A stretch of DNA of 52,202 nt. It comes from Acrocarpospora pleiomorpha (GTDB taxonomy: Bacteria; Actinomycetota; Actinomycetes; Streptosporangiales; Streptosporangiaceae). The stretch covers positions 1-52,202 of the forward strand of contig NZ_BLAF01000077.1 of assembly GCF_009687885.1 (NCBI RefSeq). Direction: 5' to 3'. The first letter of the stretch is position 1; every line of letters starts with the position of its first letter. The position numbers were made by a program, and so were the translations under genes. Below, piece after piece: positions 32,439 through 41,065 of the stretch. The notes below the pieces were generated by a model, which worked only from the letters and a program-made list of their open reading frames with translations, was not told the DNA's origin and did not search any database.

Positions 32439-32966
32439 GTGGCCAGTGAGTTCCAGCGCAGAAAGATCATCGGAGTTTTCCGTACGATGGATGTGGACGG
32501 AGACGGCCAGTTGACCGAGGGCGACTTCCAGGCGCTCGCCCAGCGCTGGATGGCCGTCGCCGGATCCGTCGATCCGGAGCGACTGGCTTCCGTCATGACC
32601 GGCTGGTGGCCGGTGCTCCAGGCCGCCTCCGACCACGACGGCGGCAACGCCGTCACGCTCGACGAGGTGCTCCACGTCGTGGAAGGCCTCGGCGACATGG
32701 CGGACGCGGTCTCCGGCACCGCCGACGCGATGTTCGAGGCCATCGATCTCAACGGGGACGGCCTCATCTCCCGCTCGGAGTACGGCGCGCTCATCGAGAC
32801 GTGGAACGGGGCGCCCGCAGCGACCGATGAGATCTTCCCCCGCCTCGACCTGGACGGCGACGGCCACCTCACCCGCGACGAGTTCCGCATCCACTGGACC
32901 GAGTTCTGGGCAGGCGACAACCCGAACGCTCCCGGCACCTACGTCTTCGGCGTGCTGACGGAATAG
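32439..32966 (+). CDS. Four-EF-hand calcium-binding protein (calerythrin-like)
   Basis: 175 aa from GTG 32439, preceded by GGAGG at 5-nt spacing; an ATG upstream at 32394 lacks a site. Four EF-hand loops: DVDGDGQLTEGD (near residue 18), a weaker DHDGGNAVTLDE, DLNGDGLISRSE (near 107) and DLDGDGHLTRDE (near 141). This is the sarcoplasmic-type arrangement of actinomycete calerythrin/CalD, cytosolic calcium buffers or sensors. No signal peptide. Confidence 0.93.
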   Translation: MASEFQRRKIIGVFRTMDVDGDGQLTEGDFQALAQRWMAVAGSVDPERLASVMTGWWPVLQAASDHDGGNAVTLDEVLHVVEGLGDMADAVSGTADAMFEAIDLNGDGLISRSEYGALIETWNGAPAATDEIFPRLDLDGDGHLTRDEFRIHWTEFWAGDNPNAPGTYVFGVLTE

Positions 32967-32978
32967 CCCGGGACAGCG

Positions 32979-33485
32979 TCAGCGCGGAGTGAGGCCGTAC
33001 CGCTCGATGATCTCGGGCAGCCAGTCGGGCTCCTCGAACCGCAGGCCATAACGTTCGGCCAGGTCGGCGCCCTCCTCGGAGGCGGCCGGCCCGGCCGCGA
33101 TGAGCTCGGACACCTCGCGGAAGAAGTGTTCGAAGCCGGCCGGACTGATGATCTCGATCATGCGAGCCTGCACCGCGCCGGCGTTCCACATGGCATGCAG
33201 CTCGCCACGCGGCTTGGTGATGTAACCGCCGGGACCGAGGACGACCTCACGATCGCCGGAGCGGAAGCCGATCTCACCCTCGATGACGATCGAGTACTCG
33301 TCTTCCCGGGTGTGCAGGTGCGGTGGCACCAGCGCACCGACCGGAAACGGATGCTCGACCACCGACAGCGCGCCGCCCGTGTCGTGACCCCACAGCTTGA
33401 ACTGCACGCCGATGGCACCAAGCTCGCCGACTTGTCCCTCGCCGGGACGAACCACCGTCAGCGGTGGCGAATCAGGCAGTTCCAT
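32979..33485 (-). CDS. Cupin domain protein
   Basis: 168 aa from ATG 33485 with GAGG 4 nt upstream; an ATG at 33515 is 10 codons earlier without a site. Cupin motif 1 PPHLHTREDEYSIVIEG supplies two His and Glu ligands; motif 2 is PRGELHAMWNAG. The C-terminal helix HFFREVSELIAA is usual for small quercetinase-like cupins. Divergent from a TetR gene with a palindrome in the 67-bp gap, so probably under its control. Substrate unknown. Confidence 0.85.
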   Translation of the reverse strand: MELPDSPPLTVVRPGEGQVGELGAIGVQFKLWGHDTGGALSVVEHPFPVGALVPPHLHTREDEYSIVIEGEIGFRSGDREVVLGPGGYITKPRGELHAMWNAGAVQARMIEIISPAGFEHFFREVSELIAAGPAASEEGADLAERYGLRFEEPDWLPEIIERYGLTPR

Positions 33486-33506
33486 GAGACCTCGCTGGTC
33501 GATATC

Positions 33507-33526
33507 GTGATACACATCTGTTTTAC
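33507..33526. promoter_or_regulatory. Candidate TetR operator between cupin and tetR
   Basis: GTGATACACATCTGTTTTAC matches its reverse complement at 7 of 10 positions per half (GTnAnACAnA form) and lies midway in the divergent gap. Confidence 0.5.
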
Positions 33527-33552
33527 GAAATCGTCCAACCGGCGACGGCAGG

Positions 33553-34167
33553 ATGTCAAAGCAATTGAGCGGACAGGAGCGTCCCTCCCAAACCCGCGGC
33601 TACCAGATGCGCAAACGCGCCGAGAACGTGACCGAAACCCGCCAGCGCATCATCGAGGCGACCGTCGAACTACACGGCACCGTCGGACCGGCGGCCACGA
33701 CCGTCTCGGCGATCGCGGCGGCGGCCGGTGTCACCCGGCTCACCATCTACCGCCACTTCCCCGACGAGCAGACCCTGTTCACGGCATGCACCGCGCACTG
33801 GGCATCCGGTCAGCTCCTCCCCGACCCCGACGCATGGGAACGCGTGAGCGACCCCGCGGAGCGCCTGCGCGTCGCACTGACCGACCTCTACCGCTTCTAC
33901 CGCGACGCCGAACCGATGCTGACCAACGCCGGACGCGACCGCGCCGCTCTACCCGCCCAGCTGCGGGAGAGCGCCACCGCCGGAGAGACACGGCAACTCG
34001 ACCTGCTCCTGCGGCCGTTCCACGCGCGACGCCGACCCCTCCGGGCCGCCGTCGGCCACGCGGTCTCGTTCTGGACATGGCGCTCGCTGTGCCACGACCA
34101 CGGTCTGTCCAACGAGGAGGCGACGCAAATGATGATCGAACTGGTGATGCTCACCACACGGAAATAA
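33553..34167 (+). CDS. TetR family transcriptional regulator
   Basis: 204 aa. HTH domain ETRQRIIEATVELHGTVG...TTVSAIAAAAGVTRLTIYRHFPDEQTLF (about 30-75), typical TetR; the ligand-binding half has no diagnostic motif. ATG 33553 or the internal ATG 33607 are possible. Likely controls itself and the divergent cupin gene. A decayed WYL regulator follows. Confidence 0.9.
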   Translation: MSKQLSGQERPSQTRGYQMRKRAENVTETRQRIIEATVELHGTVGPAATTVSAIAAAAGVTRLTIYRHFPDEQTLFTACTAHWASGQLLPDPDAWERVSDPAERLRVALTDLYRFYRDAEPMLTNAGRDRAALPAQLRESATAGETRQLDLLLRPFHARRRPLRAAVGHAVSFWTWRSLCHDHGLSNEEATQMMIELVMLTTRK

Positions 34168-34171
34168 TCGC

Positions 34172-34580
34172 GTGACCCGCTGCCAGCTGCGCGAGCTGGA
34201 TTATCCGGTACGGGCGACGATGGGCCCGGTAGGTGGGTACCGGCTCGCCGCGGGCAAGGCCATGCCACCGTTGCTGCTGGACGACGATGAGGCGGTGGCC
34301 ATCGCGGTGGGGCTGCGCACCGCAGCCTCGCATCCGGTGGATGGCATCGAGGAGGCGTCCGTACGGGCCTTGGCCAAGCTGGAGCAGGTGCCGTCGTCCC
34401 GGCTACGGCACCGGGTCGGCGCGCTCGGCGCCGCTACTGTTCCGATGCTGACCAGGAACGAGCCTCGGCTGCGAGTTCGACGTGCACGAGCCGCCAGAGC
34501 TGGTGGCGTATCTGCGTGCGCTGGGCGGCCGCGCCACTCGGGCCGCCGGAGCCGATCGTCCACCCGACGGGGAAATGTAG
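34172..34580 (+). pseudogene. Decayed WYL-domain regulator
   Basis: The first piece (to about 34460) reads CQLRELDYPVRATMGPVGGYRL and PPLLLDDDEAVAIAVGLR, the wing and linker of YafY/WYL regulators, but the N-terminal HTH is missing. From about 34461 a different frame reads CEFDVHEPPELVAYLRALGG and ends at TAG 34578-34580, the typical family C-terminus. The WYL domain between is deleted. So the gene has lost its head and middle and changed frame. Confidence 0.8.
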
Positions 34581-34594
34581 GGCGCGGCCAGCCC

Positions 34595-35032
34595 TCAGGC
34601 CGCCGCCAGTTCGGCGTTGGCCCGCTGTGTGACAAGGGTCAGCACGTGGCCTGCGACGGCCATGTCCTCGGCCGGGATGTCCGCGTACAGCCGGGCGGTG
34701 ATGTCGGCGACCGCGTCGCTGATCTGGTGCTGCAGTGCCTGACCGGCCTTGGTGACGTGTACGCGCTCGTCGGGCAGGACCTCCGCCAATCCGGCGTCTG
34801 TCAGTTCGGTGAGCGTCTCCAGCACAGCTGATTCGTCGATCTTCAGTGTGCTGGTCATCCGGTCGAGGAGCCAGGCGCGGCCGACGACTCCGCCGTTGTT
34901 CGCCACGGCGTTGAGGGCGACCGATTGCTGGAATGACGTCTGGATGCGGGCCAGTTCGCGTTCGAGGACGGCCCGGGTGGCGTAATGGGCCTGGCCGAGG
35001 ACCTGGCCGTTGAGGATCGGGGTGGTGGACAT
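34595..35032 (-). CDS. MarR-like winged-helix regulator
   Basis: 145 aa from ATG 35032 with AAGGAG 5 nt upstream; the longer frame to 35158 has no site. Helices LARIQTSFQQSVALNAVAN and LLDRMTSTLKIDESAVLETLTELTDAGL look like a wHTH, with wing LPDERVHVTKAG. Divergent from a TetR gene; shared repeats in the gap. Function otherwise unknown. Confidence 0.75.
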   Translation of the reverse strand: MSTTPILNGQVLGQAHYATRAVLERELARIQTSFQQSVALNAVANNGGVVGRAWLLDRMTSTLKIDESAVLETLTELTDAGLAEVLPDERVHVTKAGQALQHQISDAVADITARLYADIPAEDMAVAGHVLTLVTQRANAELAAA

Positions 35033-35121
35033 GATTGCTCCTTCGTCAGCGGTCGAGTGGCTGGACGGTTCAATCCGCGGGTGAACGGCTCGGTGAGTCT
35101 TCTGGGGATCATCACAACCAG

Positions 35122-35144
35122 ACCATACTGATACTGAGTACCAT
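35122..35144. promoter_or_regulatory. Operator-like element in the MarR/TetR gap
   Basis: Contains the direct repeat ATACTG-ATACTG inside a partial inverted repeat (TACT...AGTA) with flanking ACCAT/CCAT, in an AT-rich part of the 180-bp divergent gap. Confidence 0.45.
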
Positions 35145-35212
35145 TTGGCAATAAGCATTAAAAGACGCTCAGGTCCGATAGAGGCTGGGGCTTGGGACGC
35201 TAGGGTGTTGAC

Positions 35213-35857
35213 ATGGCATCCGTCTCCTCGGCCGCTGACCGTTCACTGCCGCTGCGGGAACGCAAGAAGCTGCGCACCCGTCGGGCGCTGGCCGATGCCG
35301 CGCTGCGCATGTTCACCGAGAAGGGCTTCGATGCGACCACACTGGAGGAGCTGGTCGACGTGGTGGAGGTGTCCAAGAGCACCTTTTTCCGCACCTTCCC
35401 GGCCAAGGAAGCCGCCGCCATCGAAGCCGAAGTCGAGCTGTGGTCGGCCTACCTGACCGCGCTGCGGGACCACACTCTGTCGGGCGTCGTCCTCACCGAG
35501 ATGAAGGACATCCTGTGCGGGGTCGTCACCGGACTCGATGCGGATTGGCCGGATCGCTATGTCGCCACCCGTCGGCTCGTGCTGACCGCGCCGACCCTGA
35601 TGGCCTACACAGCACACCACCGTGCCGACATCCAGCAGCAGATCAGCGACCGGCTTGCCGACAAGCTCGAACTGCCGGTCGGAGACCTTCGACCTCAGGT
35701 GCTGGCAGAACTCACCACCACCGCCTGGACCATCGCCGCCCGCGCCTGGGTCCGCACCGGCGGCCAGGGCGGACGCCAGTTCCTCCTCGAAAGCGTCGAA
35801 CACGCCTTCCAGACCATCCCCGCCAGCCTGGAGCTGTCCGTCCAAACAGGAAGATGA
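35213..35857 (+). CDS. TetR family transcriptional regulator
   Basis: 214 aa. N-terminal HTH: RERKKLRTRRALADAAL, EKGFDATTLEELVDVVEVSKSTFFRTFPAKE. The C-terminal part (TetR_C-like, VRTGGQGGRQFLLESVEHAF) is typical of actinomycete regulators of efflux or lipid genes. Starts at ATG 35213. A copy of the phased 22-bp repeat lies 41 bp after the stop. Confidence 0.9.
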   Translation: MASVSSAADRSLPLRERKKLRTRRALADAALRMFTEKGFDATTLEELVDVVEVSKSTFFRTFPAKEAAAIEAEVELWSAYLTALRDHTLSGVVLTEMKDILCGVVTGLDADWPDRYVATRRLVLTAPTLMAYTAHHRADIQQQISDRLADKLELPVGDLRPQVLAELTTTAWTIAARAWVRTGGQGGRQFLLESVEHAFQTIPASLELSVQTGR

Positions 35858-35898
35858 CGCAAACGCCTGCCGAGGCCACAACAGCGGGACGATGCGAA

Positions 35899-35936
35899 GA
35901 TCGCTTCCCGAGCCCGGGTTGATCGTTTCCCAGCGG
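35899..35936 (+). repeat. Phased direct repeat element, copy A
   Basis: GATCGCTTCC, 12 nt, GATCGTTTCC, then CAGCGG. The two 10-mers are 22 bp apart, two helical turns. About 90 bp before the MBL-fold gene. Confidence 0.8.
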
Positions 35937-36026
35937 CAGAGGACGGCGGGGCACACTCGTCCTGGCCTGACCTACCGGCTCATACAGGCACTCCATGGTT
36001 GGTAGCCGGGCCGTTAGAGTTCACGG

Positions 36027-36767
36027 ATGCTGCTGACAATCCTTGGTGGATGCGGGGCGTGGCCGGGGGCGGGCCAGGCCTGCAGCGGTTACCTCGTGGA
36101 GCATGATGGGTTCAGGCTGCTCCTCGACCCTGGATATGCGACGGTGCCGCGACTGCTGGAACGGGTCACCGCCGAGCAGGTCGACGCGGTGTTCATCAGT
36201 CACGGACATCCCGATCACTGCGCCGACCTGAACCCGCTGTTGCGGGCGCGTGCATTGCCTGCTGACCCGCCGCCGCTGCCGGTGTACTCGCTGCCCGGCG
36301 CCCTGGACGCCGTACTCGCGCTGGACCGGCCGGGGATGCTGACCGACGCCTATGTGCTGCACGAGTTCACCGCTGGCGACCGGCTCGACATCGGGCCGTT
36401 CCGTGCGCAGACCCGTCTGCTGCCGCACTCGGTGCCCAATTCCGGCGTACGGCTGGCAGCGGGCGACCGGGAGCTCGTGTACACCGGTGACACCGGCCCG
36501 AGCCCCGATGTGGTGAACCTGGCGCGCGGTGCTGACCTGCTCCTAGCCGAGGCCACCTACGCGGACTGGGTCCCGGAGAATTTGCGATTCCACCTGTCGA
36601 GCGCTCGCCAGGCCGGCCGGCAAGCCAAGGAAGCCGACGCGCGACACCTGTTACTGACTCACCTGCAGCCAGGCACAGACCCCACAGCCGCGCAAGCCGC
36701 CGCCGAGGCCGAATACGACGGCGAGATCGGCGTCGCCACTTCCGGTCTCGTCATCGATCTTTCCTGA
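36027..36767 (+). CDS. MBL-fold metallo-hydrolase
   Basis: 246 aa. Metallo-beta-lactamase fold of the RNase Z / cyclic-ester hydrolase type: LGGCGAWPGAGQACSGYLVE start, zinc motif SHGHPDHCAD (near residue 58), later GDTGPSPD and LLLTHLQPG ligands. The chain is too short for RNase Z exosite arms. Substrate unknown; related proteins cut cyclic phosphate esters. Confidence 0.87.
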   Translation: MLLTILGGCGAWPGAGQACSGYLVEHDGFRLLLDPGYATVPRLLERVTAEQVDAVFISHGHPDHCADLNPLLRARALPADPPPLPVYSLPGALDAVLALDRPGMLTDAYVLHEFTAGDRLDIGPFRAQTRLLPHSVPNSGVRLAAGDRELVYTGDTGPSPDVVNLARGADLLLAEATYADWVPENLRFHLSSARQAGRQAKEADARHLLLTHLQPGTDPTAAQAAAEAEYDGEIGVATSGLVIDLS

Positions 36768-37007
36768 GCAAGGGTTCCTCGGGCTCAATCGCGTTCACGC
36801 CGATGTGGCATGGGGTGCGCAGCACGATCGCATCCATCCTCGCGCGCACGGCGACATCGCGGAAGCGAATCGCTAATCAGGGTGAAACTTTCAGCGGCCA
36901 CGCCGGATTCCCACGGACCGCATTTCCTTCTATTCCCTGGTCACTACAAGAACGGCGTGACCAATGATGCGTGAGGTGCTTTCTGGACTAGGCCCCGAAT
37001 CGCCGTG
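36768..37007. other. Gene-free stretch
   Basis: About 240 bp with scattered short frames and no coding bias. I see no convincing gene, RNA or repeat; possibly decayed sequence. Confidence 0.4.
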
Positions 37008-37035
37008 CTGGACGGTTCAAGATCTTGTATATAAC
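37008..37035 (+). promoter_or_regulatory. Promoter of the small secreted protein
   Basis: CTGGAC (37008-37013), 16 nt, TATAAC (37030-37035), a reasonable housekeeping sigma match about 30-40 bp before the start. Confidence 0.55.
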
Positions 37036-37063
37036 CTCCGGGCGTTCCCGCACTCCTGAGTTA

Positions 37064-37558
37064 ATGAGGTGTGAATTGACCGAACGCTCGTGGGGACGTC
37101 GCCTGACGACGTCGATCGCACTCGCCATCACGGCACTGGCCGCCACCTTCCTGCCCGCCACTCCCGCTCATGCCGCGTACGGCCCGGATCAGCAGGTCTA
37201 CGTGCAGGTGATCGCCAACGACGGCTCTGGGATGCAGCTGGCCCGCCTGGAAGGAACCGTCGCGTTCGATGATTCCAACACGAAGTACCGCTACTCGCTG
37301 AGCGTGTGCTGGCAGAGCGGCGCCTACCCCCAGCCGTCCTTCCTCATCATCGTCAACGGCTCAGCCACGAACTACCCGGTCTGGACCGGCTCCACCTCGG
37401 CTACCGGGTGCCAGCAGGTGAACCTGTACAGCGCCGAGGTCAACTTCGGCAGCGCCGTCTACAACCTCCGCTTCGACGTCACCGCCGGCTGGTTCAGCAG
37501 CAGCGGGTACAGGACGCGCACCAAGAGCAGCGGCACGTACGACAACCCCTTCAACTGA
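37064..37558 (+). CDS. Small secreted protein of unknown function
   Basis: 164 aa from ATG 37064; TTG 37076 has a better site (GAGG, 6 nt) and still keeps the signal peptide RRLTTSIALAITALAATFL ending TPAHAA. The mature 120 residues are Ser/Tyr/Asn-rich and beta-like, with two Cys (VCWQSG and TGCQQV) that could form a disulfide. No family recognised. Own promoter and terminator, so monocistronic. Confidence 0.7.
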   Translation: MRCELTERSWGRRLTTSIALAITALAATFLPATPAHAAYGPDQQVYVQVIANDGSGMQLARLEGTVAFDDSNTKYRYSLSVCWQSGAYPQPSFLIIVNGSATNYPVWTGSTSATGCQQVNLYSAEVNFGSAVYNLRFDVTAGWFSSSGYRTRTKSSGTYDNPFN

Positions 37559-37571
37559 GCACCAATAACAC

Positions 37572-37606
37572 AACCGCCCTGTTCCTTGATCGGGAACAGG
37601 GCGGTT
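37572..37606 (+). terminator. Intrinsic terminator
   Basis: A perfect 14-bp stem AACCGCCCTGTTCC (37572-37585) / GGAACAGGGCGGTT (37593-37606), 7-nt loop, then TGTTGT. Confidence 0.9.
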
Positions 37607-37655
37607 TGTTGTGACAGTGAAGGTGCATGACCCGGCGAAATGGGACGCGCCAGAA

Positions 37656-37695
37656 GATCGCCTCCCGTTCCAGCGGTGATCGTTTCCCAGGTGAT
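37656..37695 (+). repeat. Phased direct repeat element, copy B
   Basis: GATCGCCTCC, 12 nt, GATCGTTTCC, then CAGG. The flanking GGGACG...GAAGATCG is shared with copy A. It lies 29 bp before ATG 37724. Confidence 0.75.
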
Positions 37696-37723
37696 CCAGC
37701 CCCTGGAGGGATACCTTCAGACA

Positions 37724-38137
37724 ATGGACGAGCAGACGCTTCCAAAAGCGGGCATGACGATCAGCGTGCGGACTCGCCGGGACGTTGTGATCATGGATCC
37801 GGCGCGTTTCATGACAGCGGCGCGTACGGCATACCGTGATCTCCACCCTGACGTCAGCGAGGAGGCCGCGGCCGAGAGCGTCACAGATGTATACGACGCG
37901 GTGAACATCCTGCTGGACCGACTCGGCCGGCTGACAGCTGATGCGCCGGAGATGCCGATCGGCCGCGATGAGTCACGTCGAGGCCACCGTGTCCTGGACC
38001 GCCCCGACGGCCTGTCCCCAGCGGGCGAGATCCACCAGATCGTGCTCAACGATCCAAGGCCGTTGCAGGACTACGGCTGTTTCCTACCTGAAGACCCGTT
38101 CGCCTTACCCTCCGGCTCCACTCCGCAAGAGGACTGA
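37724..38137 (+). CDS. Hypothetical protein
   Basis: 137 aa from ATG 37724; the longer frame from 37640 would run through repeat copy B, so the shorter start is preferred although GGAGGG lies 13 nt away. Contains a helical segment FMTAARTAYRDLHPDVSEEAAAESVTDVYDAV and an acidic C-terminus. No recognised motif, signal or membrane helix. Confidence 0.55.
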   Translation: MDEQTLPKAGMTISVRTRRDVVIMDPARFMTAARTAYRDLHPDVSEEAAAESVTDVYDAVNILLDRLGRLTADAPEMPIGRDESRRGHRVLDRPDGLSPAGEIHQIVLNDPRPLQDYGCFLPEDPFALPSGSTPQED

Positions 38138-38229
38138 CACCACCCGAGCCTGCAAAGGCCCACTCAGCAGCTAACGACACATTCCGGGACAAGTGGGTAA
38201 ATATCCCTCCGTATCGATGTGGGCGACTC

Positions 38230-39180
38230 GTGGAGGCGAGCGATGCGGGGCCGACAAGGGAGCGTCCGGCAGGCGTCACTCCTTTGACCATCACCGTGGT
38301 GCTGGGGTTGGCGGCGGCGGCCCTGCTTGGGGTGGGGTTCGTCGCCCAGCAGCACGCGGCGTACACCGAGCCGCTCGGGGAGATGCTGCGGCTGCGCCTG
38401 CTGCTGGATCTGATCCACAAGCCGCTGTGGCTGGGCGGCCTCGGCGCGATGATCGCCGGCCAGGTGCTCGGCGCGCTCGCCCTGCACCGTACCGACGTGG
38501 CGCGCGTCGAGCCCCTCCTGGCGACCAACCTCATTTTCGCCTTGGCCATGGCGGCGGCCGTGTACCGGGAGCGCCTGGGCCGGTGGGAGTGGCTGGGGGC
38601 GGTGCTGGTCAGCGGCGGGGTGGCAGCGTTCCTGCTGTCCGGGGAGCCGCACAGCGGAGGGCCGCCCGTCTCGGCCTCGGTGGTCTGGGTGGCCATGCTG
38701 GTCACGCTGCTGACGGCGGCCGGGCTGGTCGTGGTGGCGGTACGGGTCACGCTGCCCATCAAGGCGATGCTCCTGGCGGCGGCCGCGGGCATTCTCTACG
38801 GCATCCAGGACGTGCTGACCCGCGACTCCCTGGTCAGGATGGGGCGAACCGGGCACGGTCCGGCCTGGTTGCTGACCACCTGGCAGCCGTACACCCTGAT
38901 CATGGTCGCGGTGGTGGGCCTCCTGCTCAGCCAGAGCGCCTTCGACGCCGCGCCGCTGCGCGTCTCGCTACCGGCCGCCACCGCGGCCGAGCCGATCATC
39001 GGAATCGTCCTGGGCGTGGCCATCCTCGGCGAACGCCTACGCGTCGACCCTCCCGCCCTGGCGGGCGAGGTCGCGGGGCTGATCGCGCTGGTGACCGGCA
39101 TCGTCATCCTCGGCCGCTCACCGTTCCTGGCCAAGTCCGAGCAGGGCGCCTCCCGGCGTCCGGAGCGGCGGCAGAAATGA
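38230..39180 (+). CDS. DMT-superfamily (EamA-like) transporter, subunit 1
   Basis: 316 aa with about nine to ten hydrophobic helices, starting TITVVLGLAAAALLGVGFVAQQ, with the paired EamA-like repeats (RVEPLLATNLIFALAMA and AAEPIIGIVLGVAILGE). Start GTG 38230. Overlaps the next transporter gene by ATGA, so the two proteins are coupled and may form a heterodimer. Substrate unknown. Confidence 0.8.
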   Translation: MEASDAGPTRERPAGVTPLTITVVLGLAAAALLGVGFVAQQHAAYTEPLGEMLRLRLLLDLIHKPLWLGGLGAMIAGQVLGALALHRTDVARVEPLLATNLIFALAMAAAVYRERLGRWEWLGAVLVSGGVAAFLLSGEPHSGGPPVSASVVWVAMLVTLLTAAGLVVVAVRVTLPIKAMLLAAAAGILYGIQDVLTRDSLVRMGRTGHGPAWLLTTWQPYTLIMVAVVGLLLSQSAFDAAPLRVSLPAATAAEPIIGIVLGVAILGERLRVDPPALAGEVAGLIALVTGIVILGRSPFLAKSEQGASRRPERRQK

Positions 39181-40054
39181 TCGCGGTCATCTTCGCCCTG
39201 CTCTGCGCGGCGAGCAACGCCACGGCGTCGGTCCTGCAACGGCGCGAGGCGCGCACCATGCCGCTGACCATGGCCTTCCGGCCGTCGCTCATCTGGGCCC
39301 TGCTGCGCCGCCCGGCCTGGCTCGGCGGCGTGGCCGCGCTCATCGCCGGATTCCTCTTCCAGGCCACGGCCCTGTCCTTCGGCGGGCTCGCGCTGGTCCA
39401 GCCGCTGCTGGTCGCCGAACTGCCCCTCACCATGATCGGGATCTCGCTGATACTCAACGTCACCGTGGACCGGCAGTCATGGCTGGCGACTGCGGCGCTG
39501 ACCGGCGGACTGGCCCTATTCCTGCTCACGGCGGCGCCCAGCAGCAACAGCCGGGCGGTCATCTCCGCCGACGAGTGGGCGCTGGCCGGAGGCGCGACAG
39601 TCCTGCCCTGGCCGCGCCGATCGCGGCGGCACGAGCCCTCCCGCCGATCGGCCGCGCGGTCGCCCTCGGCATAGCCACCGGCATCGGTTTCGCCTTCACC
39701 GCGACCTTCATGCGGAACAGCACCATCATCCTCCGGGCCGACCCGGCCGCGCTGGCGACCTCCTGGCAGGTGTACGCGATGGTGGCCACCGGCATAGGCA
39801 GCTTCTTCCTCCTCCAAAACACACTCCAGAGCGGCCCTTTGATCGCCGCTCAACCGGCGCTCACCATCAGCGACCCGGTGGCCAGCGTCCTCTACGGCAT
39901 CATGCTCTTCGACGAGCAACTCCGCTCAGGCGCCTGGATCATCCCCGAACTCACCGGCATCGCCCTGATGGTGTACGGCAGCATCTTGCTCGCCAGGTCC
40001 CCCGCAATCCACCAACTGAAAGCCGACTCCCCCACACAACCCTCACCGAAGTAG
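39177..40054 (+). pseudogene. DMT-superfamily transporter, subunit 2, frameshifted
   Basis: Frame 1 runs from ATG 39177 (MIAVIFALLCAASNATASVL) to residue about 142, then leaves coding sense and stops at 39674. The rest (GRAVALGIATGIGFAFTA to the end, 40054) is in another frame. Adding one G after 39605 (CTG-CCC to CTG-GCC-CTG) restores a single transporter of about 292 aa with the usual helix pattern. Either a real one-base loss or a sequencing error; the rest of the gene keeps good codon bias. Confidence 0.85.
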
Positions 40055-40093
40055 AACGCTCATCCCCTCTTCCGCTTGACGCCCGAAGAGCCG

Positions 40094-40136
40094 GATCGCT
40101 TCCTGAGGCCGGGTTGATAGTTTCCCAGCGGTGACG
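40094..40136 (+). repeat. Phased direct repeat element, copy C
   Basis: GATCGCTTCC, 12 nt, GATAGTTTCC, then CAGCGGTGACGG. It lies about 95 bp before the phosphodiesterase-fold gene. Confidence 0.75.
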
Positions 40137-40230
40137 GAACAGGAGGCCTCATGAACGGCATACGTGGCTGCGCGACCTGGCGGCGATGGCGAGGCCTGAC
40201 GGGCGCGCCACTTCATCCGGGTGCCCGCAT

Positions 40231-41034
40231 ATGAGAATCATGACCCTCAATGTGCTGCTCGGGGGTGAGGACCGGTTCGGAGCGCTGCGTACGATCATCG
40301 CGGCGGAGCGGCCTGATCTGCTGGTCCTGCAGGAGTGTGTGGGCTGGGAGGACGGTGTCAGGCTGAGTGCGGTCGCCGAGGTCATCGGCGTACCGGCGGA
40401 TGGGAAGCACACGATCCTCGGCCGGGCGAACGCGCGGTCGAGTGGGCGGCGATACAACGTGTGCGTGGTGTCGCGTACGCCCATCCTGCAGTGGCGTGTG
40501 CACATGCCGCCGACGCTGGCTCACTGCGTCGTTGAGGCCGAGTTGGCATGGCCGGACGCCGACGAACCGCTGCTGCTGCTCGCTACGCACCTGGTGCACA
40601 GCGATGAGGATTCGCGGCTGACGGAGGTCGGCGAGTTGCTGGCATTGGCCTCTCCGGAGCGGCTGGCGACCCGTCCCTGCGTACTCGTCGGCGATCTCAA
40701 CGCGCTCGACCGTGACGATCCGTACCCGGCCGATCTCGACCGCCGGCTCGCAGCGGCGGGCATGCACAAGTACGGCCATCCGCCCCGTTTCGAGGTCATG
40801 GATCGCCTGCACGCCGCCGGCTGGATGGATGCGCTTCGCGCTCGGCCGCGATCGCACCGCTGGGTCACCGCCCAGCGCAACAGGGGAACCGCGACGGTGG
40901 ACACGCGCACCGACTACATCCTCCTCTCCCCTCCCCTGGCGCCTCGGCTCGCGGGAGCCGAGGTGATCGATGTTGGCTCGGCCTCGGATCACCACGCGCT
41001 GGTGGCTGAATTTCTCGGGGCGGCCGTCCCCTGA
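40231..41034 (+). CDS. Endonuclease/exonuclease/phosphatase-fold protein
   Basis: 267 aa from ATG 40231, which begins the conserved first strand MRIMTLNVLLGG; ATG 40186 would add 15 residues. Motifs: LLVLQEC (metal Glu), VGDLNALD, TDYILLS and SDHHALVAEF. Such enzymes cleave phosphodiesters or phosphomonoesters of nucleic acids, inositides or sphingolipids; no signal peptide is seen, so it is cytosolic. Confidence 0.85.
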   Translation: MRIMTLNVLLGGEDRFGALRTIIAAERPDLLVLQECVGWEDGVRLSAVAEVIGVPADGKHTILGRANARSSGRRYNVCVVSRTPILQWRVHMPPTLAHCVVEAELAWPDADEPLLLLATHLVHSDEDSRLTEVGELLALASPERLATRPCVLVGDLNALDRDDPYPADLDRRLAAAGMHKYGHPPRFEVMDRLHAAGWMDALRARPRSHRWVTAQRNRGTATVDTRTDYILLSPPLAPRLAGAEVIDVGSASDHHALVAEFLGAAVP

Positions 41035-41065
41035 CGCTGGAGGTTGCGGCGGTGGCCCGTGACAT

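Noticed and set aside
36768..37007. Remnant of a regulator gene downstream of the MBL hydrolase
   Set aside because: Short stretches looked suggestive in one frame, but no family motif could be followed, so I left it as gene-free.
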